Positions 17,861 through 27,278 are shown, counted from the stretch's first letter. The stretch: 64,000 bases of DNA from Clostridia bacterium (GCA_017410065.1 JAFQRL010000002.1:92977-156976); one strand, 5' to 3'. The notes: generated by a model not told the origin, from the sequence alone. A program made the numbers and translations.

Positions 17861-19306
17861 TCAGCTGCCGATAGTAAACTTTGTTCCCTCTCTTGTATCA
17901 AGAAGAGTGATGCCCTTTGCAAGAAGCTCATCTCGGATAGCATCCGCCTCCGCAAAATTCTTTGCCTTCTTTGCGGCGCGGCGAGCCTCTATCTTCTCGT
18001 TGATGTATGCGAGAAGCTCGGGATCGATATCCGCGTTTTCAGCCTCTGCTTCCTTTTTCTTTTCAGCATTAACGCGATCTGCGGCCGCAACAAGACCGAG
18101 ATCAAGCACGGTCTCAAAATCACGAATGAGAGCAAGCTTTGTCGTATCGTTAGCGGAAAGCTTGAATACATCGTAGAGAGCGGTTACGGCAAGAGAGGTG
18201 TTAAGATCGTTATCGAGAGCATCTGTAAATCTCTTTTTCCCCTCCGCAAATGCCTGCGCATCGACGTCCTCGCCCGCCTTGGGAGCAAGAGCCGCGATCC
18301 TTGCAACAAGCTTTGTGTAAGCCGTTTTTGCATTCTCAAGATTATCCCAGGAGAATACAAGGTTACGTCTGTAATGAGACTGAAGGCAGAAGAAGCGGTA
18401 GACAAGCGGATCAAATCCGCGCTCCTCAAGAAGCGAGACCGTGAGGAATTCGCCCTTGGACTTCGACATCTTACCCGAACTGGTGTTAAGATGATGAACG
18501 TGGAGCCAATGCTTGCACCATTCGTGGCCGTAGGTCGCCTCGCTCTGCGCTATTTCATTCGTGTGATGAGGGAATGCGTTGTCTATTCCGCCGCAATGGA
18601 TATCAACGTATTCGCCGAGGTGCTTGCTTGCGATGCAGGAGCACTCAATATGCCAGCCCGGATAGCCGATGCCCCAGGGAGAATCCCACTTGAGCTCCTG
18701 ATCCTCAAACTTGGATTTTGTGAACCAAAGAACGAAGTCTGCTTTATTGCGCTTATTGGAATCCTCCTCGACGCTCTCACGAACGCCGACCTCAAGATCC
18801 TCCTCCTTGAAATCGTTGAAAACATAATATTTTTCAAGCTTCGAGGTATCAAAATAAATATTTCCGCCTGCCTCGTAGGCATAGCCCTTTGAAAGAAGTG
18901 TTTCTATCATAGCGATAAACTCGGGTATGCAGTTGGTTGCGGGCTCTATAACGTCGGGGCGCTTGATATGGAGCTTATCGCAGTCTGCAAAGAAGGCGTC
19001 GGTGTAATACTTTGCTATCTCAAGCACCGTCTTTTTTTCTCTCTTTGCTCCCTTGAGCATTTTGTCCTCACCTGTGTCTCCGTCGCTTGAAAGATGGCCG
19101 ACGTCGGTGATATTCATAACGCGCTTAACGTCATTTCCCGAATAGCGAAGATATTTTTCAAGCACGTCCTCCATCGTGTAGGTGCGGAGATTGCCGATAT
19201 GTGCAAAATGATAAACGGTAGGACCGCAGGTATACATAGTTACCTTGCCTGCCTCTCTCGGCTTGAATTCATCCTTTGATCTTGTGAGCGAATTGTATAA
19301 AAGCAT
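17861..19306 (-). CDS. cysS: Cysteinyl-tRNA synthetase
   Basis: This 481-residue class I synthetase has the HIGH-type motif HIGN (in TVYHFAHIGNLRTYTMED), zinc ligands (YTCGPTVY and ECSCIASKHLG), the KMSKS loop in SGKMSKSKGEF, and a helical anticodon-binding C-terminus (AEADAIRDELLAKGI). The start at 19306 is chosen because GGAAGGAG precedes it; a longer frame upstream adds 18 unrelated residues. It has its own promoter, and a short leader with two small hairpins rather than a T-box. Confidence 0.97.
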   Translation of the reverse strand: MLLYNSLTRSKDEFKPREAGKVTMYTCGPTVYHFAHIGNLRTYTMEDVLEKYLRYSGNDVKRVMNITDVGHLSSDGDTGEDKMLKGAKREKKTVLEIAKYYTDAFFADCDKLHIKRPDVIEPATNCIPEFIAMIETLLSKGYAYEAGGNIYFDTSKLEKYYVFNDFKEEDLEVGVRESVEEDSNKRNKADFVLWFTKSKFEDQELKWDSPWGIGYPGWHIECSCIASKHLGEYVDIHCGGIDNAFPHHTNEIAQSEATYGHEWCKHWLHVHHLNTSSGKMSKSKGEFLTVSLLEERGFDPLVYRFFCLQSHYRRNLVFSWDNLENAKTAYTKLVARIAALAPKAGEDVDAQAFAEGKKRFTDALDNDLNTSLAVTALYDVFKLSANDTTKLALIRDFETVLDLGLVAAADRVNAEKKKEAEAENADIDPELLAYINEKIEARRAAKKAKNFAEADAIRDELLAKGITLLDTREGTKFTIGS

Positions 19307-19319
19307 TTTATCTCCTTCC

Positions 19320-19352
19320 GATGCCTCAAGGCATCTATTGCCGCAATGGCAA
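19320..19352 (-). promoter_or_regulatory. cysS leader with two short hairpins
   Basis: GATGCC-ttga-GGCATC (19320-19335) and TTGCC-attgc-GGCAA (19338-19352) lie between the promoter and the ribosome site. They are too short to be a T-box; their role is unknown. Confidence 0.45.
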
Positions 19353-19375
19353 ACTTGCATAGTTATTCAGATAAC

Positions 19376-19404
19376 ATTTTAGCAGAAAAGCTCGGGTTTG
19401 TCAA
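19376..19404 (-). promoter_or_regulatory. Sigma-A promoter of cysS
   Basis: On the minus strand TTGACA and TAAAAT are separated by exactly 17 bp, giving a leader of about 65 nt. Confidence 0.8.
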
Positions 19405-19463
19405 GTATTACGAGCGCATTATATATAAAATTTAAAATAAATTATATTTTTTGCGTTTTGCTC

Positions 19464-19492
19464 TTGTTTTTTTTGTTTAAATTTGATAGAAT
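19464..19492 (+). promoter_or_regulatory. Promoter of ftsK/spoIIIE
   Basis: TTGTTT, 17 bp, TAGAAT with a TGa extension of the -10. The ribosome site GCGGAGG follows about 25 bp downstream. Confidence 0.6.
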
Positions 19493-19531
19493 ATATGTTG
19501 AGAAATTGTACCACGCGGAGGTTTGACATAT

Positions 19532-22500
19532 ATGAACAACGAAAAGAAGGAAAAGAAGAAATACTATGCAAGGCTATTTGGCTTTAGGAGAGCCGTGCCT
19601 GTTATACTTGTGGCACTAAGCATCTTTATAGCTATCTGCTTCTTCACAGACGGAGCGGGACTGCTGGGTAGCGGTGTCAGCGCATTTCTTAAGGGCTTAT
19701 TCTCCTTTGGCGCGTATTTTATTCCTCCTCTGCTTATTCTTCACGCGGTGTTCTACGCGGGAGATTATGTTAAGAGCCTTACGATATCAAGAGCCATCTT
19801 CTCGTTTATCACGATTCTTATAGTATCCTGTATCGAATACATAATCTGCTTCTGGAGCGAGCCTGTTTTCGCTCCCGGAGAATTTTATCTTCAACAAAGC
19901 GCGGGCGGCTTCCTTGGCAGTATGGTGGCATACGGCCTCGCCAGAGTGCTCGGTCCTGTTGGACTTATCATTCTCTCGGCTGCCCTTATTGCCGTTTACG
20001 TTACTTATTTCTTTGCAAACGGCAACAGCGTTGCAAGCAGATCGGTTATGAAGGTATTCTCCGCTATCGGCGGCTTCTTCACCTCTATTGTTAAGAAGCG
20101 CAAGGCAGCCAAGGCAGAAAAAGAAGCGGCAAAGGCTGAAAACGAGCGCATAGCGGAGGAAAAGCGCAGTGCCGAGCTTATGGCAGACAGTTTCTTCGCT
20201 ATGGACGAAAACGTCAGCGAGCTGAAGATCGAACAGCTCGGCATCAGCGAAAAGAACGAAGCGGCAGAGGCTCCCGCGGTTGAGGAGCCCAAGAAGGCAG
20301 AGCCCGAGCCCACCCCCGAGGTAAAAAGGGCAGAAAGACCGAAGCGAGTGCTTAATCTTGATTACGGACTCGATCTTTCTCAAAGAGGTGGGGACAAGCC
20401 CTCCGATGCAAGATCCGCAGAGCAAAAGGTCGCCGAGCCGCCCCGTGCATCGAGAATCGGTGCAGCATACGGTCTTGACGACAGCGCAGACAACGTTTTC
20501 ACCAAGGACTTTGATCCCTTTGATTTTGCAACCGCGGAAAAAATAGCGCACAGACCTTCAAGCAGAGTTAAGCCCAAAGAAAATTCGGGCATCAGCGAGG
20601 TTGCAACTCCCCTATCCGCTGTAACCGAGGAGGATCTTTCCCTTCTTCGCCAGAAGCAGGAGGAGGACAGACGTCGCCGCGAGTTTGAGGAAAAGAAAAA
20701 AAGGATACTTGAAAATATGTCCTCAAGATCCACCTCTGCAAGTGCACCCACTAATACCTACTCCGCACCTGCGGCTCAACCTGCGGCAAGCGCGCCCACA
20801 AGCACCTATTCCGCACCTACGGCTCAACCCGTAGCAAGCGCACCTGCAAGCACCTACTCCGTACCTGCGGCTCAACCCGCGGCAAATGCACCTACAAGCA
20901 CATACTCCGCCCCTGCGGCTCAACCTGCGGCAAATGCACCTGCAAGCATCTACTCCGCTCCCGCGGCTCAACCTGCGGCAAGCGCACCCACGAGCACATA
21001 CTCCGCTCCTGCGGCAGAGTCCGAGGATCGGTCCTCCGCTCATAAGAGTGTTGAATACAACATTTCCGGTGAGGAGCAGCATTCGGGCGGTGAGCCCGCA
21101 ATGGGTAGCACCGTGACCTTTGTTTTCGATAAGTCGGAGCATTACCCCGACGAGACCCAAAGGATAGCCGCAGAGGTTGCTCAGATGCTTGAGAAAAACG
21201 TTACCGGCTATACCCGCAGTGCAAACAGATCCTTTACCTACACCAAGATCAGCGAAGCAAGCAACGCTCCCGCGCAAGGACACGAAAATGAAACAGCCTT
21301 CACGATAGATACCGCAAAGGGCTCCGACGGCGCTGCAAGCGGCATTTCCGCAAGCTTTATTACTCACGGCTCCGTCGAGGCAGAAGGGGCTGACAAGCAC
21401 AATGAGGTCCTCACCTACCCTCAAAGCTATGCACCGACGCAAAGCGAGACCCGCTACTCCGCCGCAGAAGACGGCGAGGCCAGACTTGGTATCGTAACCG
21501 AATTTACAACAGGCGAGCGCGAAGTGCCGTCAGCCCAAAGCTTCAACGAATATAAGGCACCCGAGATCACCTCACACACCGCCCCACAAAGCACGGAGGA
21601 GATCAGGATCGAGCGCACTATGATCGAGCCCACCGTCACCCCCGAGCCCGCCGTTATAACCGAGCGAGACCGCCGTTTCACGGTTATCGACGAGGATATG
21701 CAGCCCGAGAACGAGGCAGATGACAGCAGCTCAAATGAAACCGAGAGCGCAAACGGATCCGAATCCGCAACCCTTCTTGATTTCGGCGATTCAGAGGAAG
21801 ACGAGCTCTCCGTGCCCGATGTCTCCGACGATATATCCGCAATATTTGACGCCGAGGACGAGGATGACGAGGACGTTGTCCCCGAAGCCCCCGACGAAGA
21901 CGAGGACGGCGAAATAGAGGAGATCCCACCCGAGGAGCAAAACCCCGAAATACTTAAGCAAAGGCAGCTTTTCCCCTTCCTTGATAACGCACCCAAAGCC
22001 GAATCAACGGTTCTCTGTGAAGAGTCGGGCGAGGCAGAAGACTATATTCCCGACGATGATGAGGATGAGCCTCCCTTTGATATTCCCGAGCAAAAGCCTG
22101 CGGCAGGTGCTCCCGAGAAAAGCGTTGCTCTGGTCCCCGAAAAGGATGCGAAGAAATCTGCTCCCAAGGCACCGAGCTATAAGGACTTTAAGTTCCCGCC
22201 CATCGAGCTTCTCGGCATCAATGCTGACGCCGCCGATGAAAACGTTCAGCTTGAGATCCAGGAAAACGCAGACAGACTTATAGACACCCTTTCCTCCTTC
22301 AACGTCACCGCCTCCATCAAGGGCGTGGACAGAGGACCCCGAATTACTCGCTACGAGGTAGTTCCCGCCAAGGGCGTTAAGGTCAGCTCTATTATGAATC
22401 TTCAGGACGATATCGCACTCAGCCTTGCGGCAGACGGTATCAGAATGGAGGCTCCCATCCCGGGCAAGAGCGCTGTCGGCGTTGAGATACCCAACAAGCA

Positions 22501-23683
22501 CGACACGACTGTAAGGCTTCGCGAGCTTATCGAGACCGAGGACTTCCGCAGTATGAAATCCAAGACGTCTATCTGTATCGGTAAGGACGTTGCGGGTCAG
22601 CCTGTTATTAACGATATTGCAAAAATGCCCCACCTGCTTATTGCGGGTGCCACGGGTATGGGTAAGTCGGTTTGTATCAACTCGCTTCTTATCAGTATTC
22701 TTTACAAGGCAAGACCCGACGAGGTCAAGCTCATAATGATCGACCCGAAGCAGGTTGAATTCACGATGTATAACGGAATCCCCCATCTTCTCATCCCCGT
22801 CGTTTCGGATGCGAAGCAGGCGGCAGGCGCACTTATGTGGGCGGTAGACGAGATGGAAAAGCGATTCACTCAGCTCAATTCGGCTTGCGTTCGTAATATC
22901 GACGGCTACAACGAGAAGGTTGCAGAGGATCCCTCGCTCGGCGAGCCCATGTCCAAGATCATTATCGTTATAGACGAGTTTGCCGACCTTATGCTTCAGG
23001 TCAAGGATCCTGTTGAAAACCTGGTTATGAGAATAGCCCAGAAGGCAAGAGCCGCAGGCATACATCTCATTATCGGTACACAGCGTCCCTCAACCAACGT
23101 TATTACGGGTACCATCAAGGCGAATATCCCCTCCCGTATGTCCTGTAAGGTTGCATCGAACGTTGACTCAAGAACGGTTCTTGACACAGTCGGTGCGGAA
23201 AAGCTTCTAAACAAGGGCGATATGCTCTTTGCTTATGCAGGAGCGATCAAGCCCCTCAGAGTTCAGGGTGCGTTCGTTTCCGACGGCGAGGTTCAGAACA
23301 TAATGAATCACCTTAAGCAGTTCAGTACAGGCGCAGATTACGACGAGGCTGTTATGGAGGAGATCAAGCGTGCCGCAGACAAATGCTCCAAGAAGGGCTC
23401 GGGAGGCGGTGACGACGAGCGAGACGGAGACGATTCAAGCGGCGAGGGCTTCCTTAACGACAGGCAGTTCCTTGAGGCTGTTGAGGTTGCCGTTAATTCG
23501 GGCAAGATCTCAACCTCCCTGCTTCAGCGTAAGATATCCGTCGGATACGGAAAGGCGGCGAAGTTTATCGACGTTATGTGCGATATGGGCATCGTGAGTG
23601 AGCCCAACGGCTCAAAGGCGCGCGAGGTGCTTATCACCCCCGATGAATGGCGCGAGAAGCTCGCGCGCACTCAATATGATTAA
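19532..23683 (+). CDS. FtsK/SpoIIIE DNA translocase with long repetitive linker
   Basis: This 1383-residue membrane-anchored translocase has four N-terminal transmembrane segments (about residues 15-170), a coiled/charged stretch (KRKAAKAEKEAAKAENERIAE region), and a very long low-complexity linker. The linker carries six 16-residue repeats of the form SAPTSTYSAPAAQPAA (about 404-496) and an acidic segment near 770-800. The motor domain has Walker A GATGMGKS at 1039-1046 and an IDEFADLM Walker B near 1150, and is followed by the DNA-orienting gamma winged helix (TSLLQRKISVGYGKAAKFID). It pumps chromosomal DNA at division or sporulation septa. Start: an upstream TTG is 1 nt from GCGGAGG, so the ATG at 19532 is preferred. 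Confidence 0.96.
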   Translation: MNNEKKEKKKYYARLFGFRRAVPVILVALSIFIAICFFTDGAGLLGSGVSAFLKGLFSFGAYFIPPLLILHAVFYAGDYVKSLTISRAIFSFITILIVSCIEYIICFWSEPVFAPGEFYLQQSAGGFLGSMVAYGLARVLGPVGLIILSAALIAVYVTYFFANGNSVASRSVMKVFSAIGGFFTSIVKKRKAAKAEKEAAKAENERIAEEKRSAELMADSFFAMDENVSELKIEQLGISEKNEAAEAPAVEEPKKAEPEPTPEVKRAERPKRVLNLDYGLDLSQRGGDKPSDARSAEQKVAEPPRASRIGAAYGLDDSADNVFTKDFDPFDFATAEKIAHRPSSRVKPKENSGISEVATPLSAVTEEDLSLLRQKQEEDRRRREFEEKKKRILENMSSRSTSASAPTNTYSAPAAQPAASAPTSTYSAPTAQPVASAPASTYSVPAAQPAANAPTSTYSAPAAQPAANAPASIYSAPAAQPAASAPTSTYSAPAAESEDRSSAHKSVEYNISGEEQHSGGEPAMGSTVTFVFDKSEHYPDETQRIAAEVAQMLEKNVTGYTRSANRSFTYTKISEASNAPAQGHENETAFTIDTAKGSDGAASGISASFITHGSVEAEGADKHNEVLTYPQSYAPTQSETRYSAAEDGEARLGIVTEFTTGEREVPSAQSFNEYKAPEITSHTAPQSTEEIRIERTMIEPTVTPEPAVITERDRRFTVIDEDMQPENEADDSSSNETESANGSESATLLDFGDSEEDELSVPDVSDDISAIFDAEDEDDEDVVPEAPDEDEDGEIEEIPPEEQNPEILKQRQLFPFLDNAPKAESTVLCEESGEAEDYIPDDDEDEPPFDIPEQKPAAGAPEKSVALVPEKDAKKSAPKAPSYKDFKFPPIELLGINADAADENVQLEIQENADRLIDTLSSFNVTASIKGVDRGPRITRYEVVPAKGVKVSSIMNLQDDIALSLAADGIRMEAPIPGKSAVGVEIPNKHDTTVRLRELIETEDFRSMKSKTSICIGKDVAGQPVINDIAKMPHLLIAGATGMGKSVCINSLLISILYKARPDEVKLIMIDPKQVEFTMYNGIPHLLIPVVSDAKQAAGALMWAVDEMEKRFTQLNSACVRNIDGYNEKVAEDPSLGEPMSKIIIVIDEFADLMLQVKDPVENLVMRIAQKARAAGIHLIIGTQRPSTNVITGTIKANIPSRMSCKVASNVDSRTVLDTVGAEKLLNKGDMLFAYAGAIKPLRVQGAFVSDGEVQNIMNHLKQFSTGADYDEAVMEEIKRAADKCSKKGSGGGDDERDGDDSSGEGFLNDRQFLEAVEVAVNSGKISTSLLQRKISVGYGKAAKFIDVMCDMGIVSEPNGSKAREVLITPDEWREKLARTQYD
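20741..21019 (+). repeat. 48-bp in-frame tandem repeats in the ftsK linker
   Basis: About six tandem 48-bp units encode the 16-residue Ala/Pro/Ser/Thr/Tyr repeat of the linker. Units differ by a few synonymous and conservative changes, indicating recent expansion by slippage or unequal recombination. Confidence 0.9.
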
Positions 23684-23712
23684 AGAATCTGCCCCGTGCC
23701 ATTGAGTGCGCG
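23664..23712 (+). repeat. 12-bp perfect inverted repeat spanning the ftsK stop
   Basis: CGCGCACTCAAT at 23664-23675 and ATTGAGTGCGCG at 23701-23712 could form a stem around the stop codon. No T-tract follows. Confidence 0.6.
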
Positions 23713-23736
23713 AGGTAGTTCAGGAAAAATTAAAAG

Positions 23737-23771
23737 GCATTGGAGCCGATCCTTTGATTCGGCTCCAATGC
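23737..23771 (+). terminator. Strong hairpin between the two translocase genes
   Basis: A 13-bp perfect stem, GCATTGGAGCCGA with TCGGCTCCAATGC, lies 32 bp before the next start. There is no U-run, so it may be an attenuator, an RNA-processing site or a stabiliser rather than a true terminator. Confidence 0.5.
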
Positions 23772-23802
23772 TGATATACAGATAGAAATGAGGAGGACAA
23801 AT

Positions 23803-25830
23803 ATGATAATCGTTTTACTTGCAAACGGCTTCGAGGAGATCGAGGCACTCACCCCCGTTGATATTTTAAGGCGCGAGGGCTATGAGGTCAAAACCGTTGG
23901 AATATCCGGCAAAAGCGCGATCGGCTCCCACGGAATAGAGGTCGTGTGTGATGCCCTGCCCTCCGATATAGATCTATCAAAGGTTGATTTGGCAGTGTTC
24001 CCGGGCGGTATGCCCGGTGCCCTTAATCTTGACGGCTCGGAATTCACCGGTAAGGTGATCAACCGCGTTTTGGAGCAAGGAGGGCATCTTGCCGCTATTT
24101 GCGCGGCACCGCTTATTTTTGGACGAAGGGGGCTTCTCAGCGGAAGACGATCCACCTGCTTCCCCGGCTTTGAAGGAGAGCTTCGCGGCGCAACCGTTTT
24201 GAATGCAGACGTTGTTACGGACGGTTGCTTCACCACGGGCAGAGGTATGACGGTTTCCCTTGAATTTGCAAGAGAGCTTGTCCGTGTGCTCAAGGAGAGA
24301 CCAAATAGAGGCACCGCGCCTCTTGAGAATGAAGGGGACGTTTCCAAGGTCACAACAGAATATACCGCTCCCCCGCTTGATCTTCTGAAAGCTCCGTCTG
24401 CTGACGACGGTGCCATAGCGGCAGAGTCCGAGAAAATGGCAGAAAAGCTCGTTGAAAATTTCCAGTCGCTGGGTTATAGCGTTACCGTCACGAGCATCAC
24501 CCAAGGACCAAGGCTCACAAGCTACAAGGTATTACCCGAGAAGGCTATAAGGGTATCTGAGCTCAAATACCTCGATGCCGACCTTTCTCTTTATCTCTGC
24601 GTTGAAGGCTTGAGAATACTGCTCCCCACAAGCGGTGAGAAATCCTTCACCGTTGAGATCCCTAACAAAAACAGCCGACCCGTGTATTTAAGAGAGCTTC
24701 TTGAGTGCGAGAAATTTTCGGGTGCAAGCTCTAAAACCACCGTGTGCATCGGTAAGAGCACAACGGGGGAAAACATCCTGTGCGATATTCACAATATGCC
24801 CCATCTTCTTGTTTCGGGAGTCACGGGTATGGGCAAGTCGGTCTGCATTAATTCTATTCTCGCAAGCCTTCTTTATAAGGCTACTCCGGACGAGGTAAAG
24901 CTCATCCTGATAGATCCAAAGCAGGTTGAATTTAATTCCTATAACGGTATTCCCCATCTTATCACCCCCGTTATCACCGATATGAATATGGCTGTCGGTG
25001 CTCTCAGGTGGGCTATCGGTGAGATGGAGCGCAGATATCAGCTCATCTCCGACGCACAGGTAAGAAATCTTGACGGCTATAACCTTAAATGCGCGGCAGA
25101 CCCCAAGGTCGGCAAGCCGCTTCCCAAGATAATAATCGTTATAGACGAGCTTTCGGATCTTATGATGTTTAAAAGAGGTGCGGCAGAGGGACCCATTATG
25201 AGAATAGCCCAGAAGGCAAGAGCCGCGGGTATTCATTTGATAATCGGAACGCAAAGACCTTCTCCTTCCGTGATCTCGGGTGTGATAAAAGCTAATATAC
25301 CCACCAGAATATGCTTCAAGGTCAGCTCGCAGTTGGATTCGAGAACCGTTCTTGAGGTATCGGGAGCCGAAAAGCTCTTGAATAGCGGCGATATGCTCTT
25401 CTCCCTTGCAGGATCTCCAGTACCCGTGAGAGTTCAGGGCGCATATATCTCGGATAGCGAGATTCGGGCGATAACCGATCATCTAAAGGACTTCCCCACC
25501 AGAGAGTGTGTCACAGAGGAGATCAAAAAGGAAGCTGAAAAGCTTTGTGCATCACCCGATAACTGTGACGAGCTCGCAGACGAGGATGACGAAACAGCAA
25601 GCTATCTTGATGACGACACCTTCCTTGATGCGGTCGATACAGTAATAAGAGCAGGCAAGGCATCCACCTCCCTTCTCCAGAGAAAGCTTTCGATCGGCTA
25701 CGGTAAGGCTGCTAAATATATTGACGTAATGTGCGAGCTTGGAGTAATAAGCGAGAGTTGCGGCGCAAAGCCGAGAGACGTGCTCATAACGGCAGACGAA
25801 TGGGCAGAAAGGCTTGATCAGCTGAGCTGA
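23803..25830 (+). CDS. DJ-1/PfpI domain fused to a soluble SpoIIIE/FtsK motor
   Basis: This 675-residue protein begins with a complete DJ-1/PfpI (YajL-like) domain (residues 1-165: LLANGFEEIEALTPVDILRR, nucleophile Cys100 in AAICAAP). A short linker leads to an SpoIIIE/FtsK motor: alpha/beta region (TQGPRLTSYKVLPEK), Walker A GVTGMGKS at 339-346, Walker B IDELSDLM near 448-454, and the gamma winged helix (TSLLQRKLSIGYGKAAKYID, 622-641). No membrane helices are present. AGGAGGACAAAT precedes the ATG; the frame is open across the junction. The motor is closely similar to that of the preceding gene, so it looks like a duplicated motor joined to a new N-domain. The function is unknown; a soluble DNA pump coupled to a stress or deglycase-type domain is one possibility. 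Confidence 0.9.
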   Translation: MIIVLLANGFEEIEALTPVDILRREGYEVKTVGISGKSAIGSHGIEVVCDALPSDIDLSKVDLAVFPGGMPGALNLDGSEFTGKVINRVLEQGGHLAAICAAPLIFGRRGLLSGRRSTCFPGFEGELRGATVLNADVVTDGCFTTGRGMTVSLEFARELVRVLKERPNRGTAPLENEGDVSKVTTEYTAPPLDLLKAPSADDGAIAAESEKMAEKLVENFQSLGYSVTVTSITQGPRLTSYKVLPEKAIRVSELKYLDADLSLYLCVEGLRILLPTSGEKSFTVEIPNKNSRPVYLRELLECEKFSGASSKTTVCIGKSTTGENILCDIHNMPHLLVSGVTGMGKSVCINSILASLLYKATPDEVKLILIDPKQVEFNSYNGIPHLITPVITDMNMAVGALRWAIGEMERRYQLISDAQVRNLDGYNLKCAADPKVGKPLPKIIIVIDELSDLMMFKRGAAEGPIMRIAQKARAAGIHLIIGTQRPSPSVISGVIKANIPTRICFKVSSQLDSRTVLEVSGAEKLLNSGDMLFSLAGSPVPVRVQGAYISDSEIRAITDHLKDFPTRECVTEEIKKEAEKLCASPDNCDELADEDDETASYLDDDTFLDAVDTVIRAGKASTSLLQRKLSIGYGKAAKYIDVMCELGVISESCGAKPRDVLITADEWAERLDQLS

Positions 25831-25930
25831 CCTTCCAAGCCTCGCTCGGGCTTGCCTCGCGTGATGCCCGCATTTAATTAAGCAAAGCTTGCCCTCGGAT
25901 ATATCTCCAAGGGCTATAAAGGAGTATTAT

Positions 25931-26578
25931 ATGGTTATTGAACCTAAAAAAAGAAATATTGCATATAGGTGCCCCGAGTGTGGCACAGCGGTGCTTGGTC
26001 TTGTTGGAAAATTCGCTCTCAAGGCGGATCTTTTGCGCCTTAAGTGCTCTTGCGGCGAGGGCGATGCAATGGATATCGGCGCCGCCTCTGATAAGAGAGT
26101 GAGGCTTTCCGTGCCCTGCCTTTTCTGCAAGCAAAACCATAGCTACACAGTTAGCGAAAGCATCTTCTTTGACCGCGACGAATTTATGCTTAACTGCCCT
26201 TATTCGGGTATGGATATAGCATTTATGGGAACCGAGGAGGAGATTGGTGCACAGCTCGACAGAACCAAGACCGAGATCGAGCGGCTTATGATGAGCCTCG
26301 GCGCGGAGGAGCTTTCGGATATTCAGCCCCAGGATATGAACGAGGATGAAATACTCCCCGACCCTGCAGTTTACGACACCCTCAAATTTCTCATCCGCGA
26401 TCTTGAGGACGAGGGCAAGGTGATCTGCCCCTGCGGCGAGGGTAGCTACGAGCTCCGTTTCTGCGACGGCGGCGTGCAGGTCTATTGCGAAAGGTGCGGT
26501 GCAAGCTACACCTTCAAGGCAATGACTCCCACAATGGCTGAGGAATATCTCGGTCTTGATGAGATCCGCCTGAAATAA
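25931..26578 (+). CDS. Zinc-binding protein, unknown function
   Basis: This 215-residue protein has several cysteine pairs consistent with zinc ribbons: CPECGT (about residues 14-19), CSCGEGD, CLFCKQNHSY, and a C-terminal CPCGEG...CERCGASY module. The middle (residues 100-155) is acidic and helical. There is no enzymatic motif. AAGGAG precedes the chosen ATG; a longer frame upstream lacks a ribosome site. It follows the translocase genes on the same strand and may be co-transcribed with them. I do not recognise a named family. Confidence 0.8.
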   Translation: MVIEPKKRNIAYRCPECGTAVLGLVGKFALKADLLRLKCSCGEGDAMDIGAASDKRVRLSVPCLFCKQNHSYTVSESIFFDRDEFMLNCPYSGMDIAFMGTEEEIGAQLDRTKTEIERLMMSLGAEELSDIQPQDMNEDEILPDPAVYDTLKFLIRDLEDEGKVICPCGEGSYELRFCDGGVQVYCERCGASYTFKAMTPTMAEEYLGLDEIRLK

Positions 26579-26592
26579 ACTTATCTTTCCGA

Positions 26593-26638
26593 TCTTGCCC
26601 TGACTGGCAAGACTTGAACCCATAGCCCTTCCGGGGCT
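26593..26638. terminator. Two short hairpins between convergent genes
   Basis: TCTTGCC-N6-GGCAAGA (26593-26612) and AGCCC-N5-GGGCT (26624-26638) lie between the zinc-protein gene and the amidase gene. Neither has a good T-run, so termination is uncertain. Confidence 0.35.
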
Positions 26639-26652
26639 GAGACGTTATATGA

Positions 26653-27222
26653 TCAAAGCAAGCCGTAATAGATGAGTATTCCTCTGTATATTCCCGTTGA
26701 GAAAAGATACGGTGAGTTTGCAAGGAGATCCGCATCGTAGGAATTGGAAATAAAGCCCATCTCCACAAGCACCGCAGGCATTTGAGTCCGCTTCAGCACG
26801 TAGAGCCCCGGGCGATAAACTATTCCTCTGTTTCGCAGTCCTGTTGTGAGCGTCAGCTGCTCTAAAATATCCTCGCCGAGACCTATTGCCACGGTTGAGG
26901 ACGGACCGTAAACGAGGGCTTCGTTGCCTGTGGCGGCTGTGTTGGTTGCTGAATTTGTGTGCAGGGATATAAATATATCCGCGCCCCAGGAGTTTGCCTC
27001 ACGCACTCTTGCAGTAAGGCTTGATGAATTGTTTGTGCCAAGCACCGTATCGGGCGTTGGGCGTGAAAGTCTCGCTTCGAACTCGGAATTTGCGGAAAGA
27101 AGATTATATAATCTTCTCCCTATCTCGTAGGTTATGTCCTGCTCAAAATAGCCGTTGCCCTCGGCTCCCGTATTGAAGCCGCTGGGGTTATGGCCCTGGT
27201 CTATATATATTTTTATTGCCAC
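26653..27222 (-). CDS. N-acetylmuramoyl-L-alanine amidase (Amidase_3)
   Basis: This 189-residue zinc amidase cleaves the lactyl-amide bond of peptidoglycan. Zinc ligands and catalytic residues are visible: DQGHNP (His), the Glu in GYFEQDITYEIG, SLHTNS (His), and the C-terminal VEMGFISN (catalytic Glu). There is no signal peptide or cell-wall binding domain, unlike secreted CwlD-type enzymes, so it may act from the cytoplasmic side of an engulfed forespore, in lysis, or be exported otherwise. The start is a GTG after AAGGAG, 13 codons inside a longer frame. Confidence 0.92.
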   Translation of the reverse strand: MAIKIYIDQGHNPSGFNTGAEGNGYFEQDITYEIGRRLYNLLSANSEFEARLSRPTPDTVLGTNNSSSLTARVREANSWGADIFISLHTNSATNTAATGNEALVYGPSSTVAIGLGEDILEQLTLTTGLRNRGIVYRPGLYVLKRTQMPAVLVEMGFISNSYDADLLANSPYLFSTGIYRGILIYYGLL

Positions 27223-27278
27223 TTGGTTGCTCCTTCTGTGTTTTATTAAAAGTTTATGCATTGCTTTAGGAATTTGAT

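Noticed and set aside
19306..19404. T-box riboswitch for cysS
   Set aside because: The leader is only about 65 nt, with two short hairpins and no T-box antiterminator motif.
20741..21019. Tandem repeats as a non-coding repeat array
   Set aside because: The 48-bp period keeps the reading frame and encodes a regular 16-residue linker repeat.
23803..25830. Fusion gene as an artefact of two overlapping genes
   Set aside because: The frame is open throughout, there is no internal ribosome site with ATG at the junction, and codon use is even.
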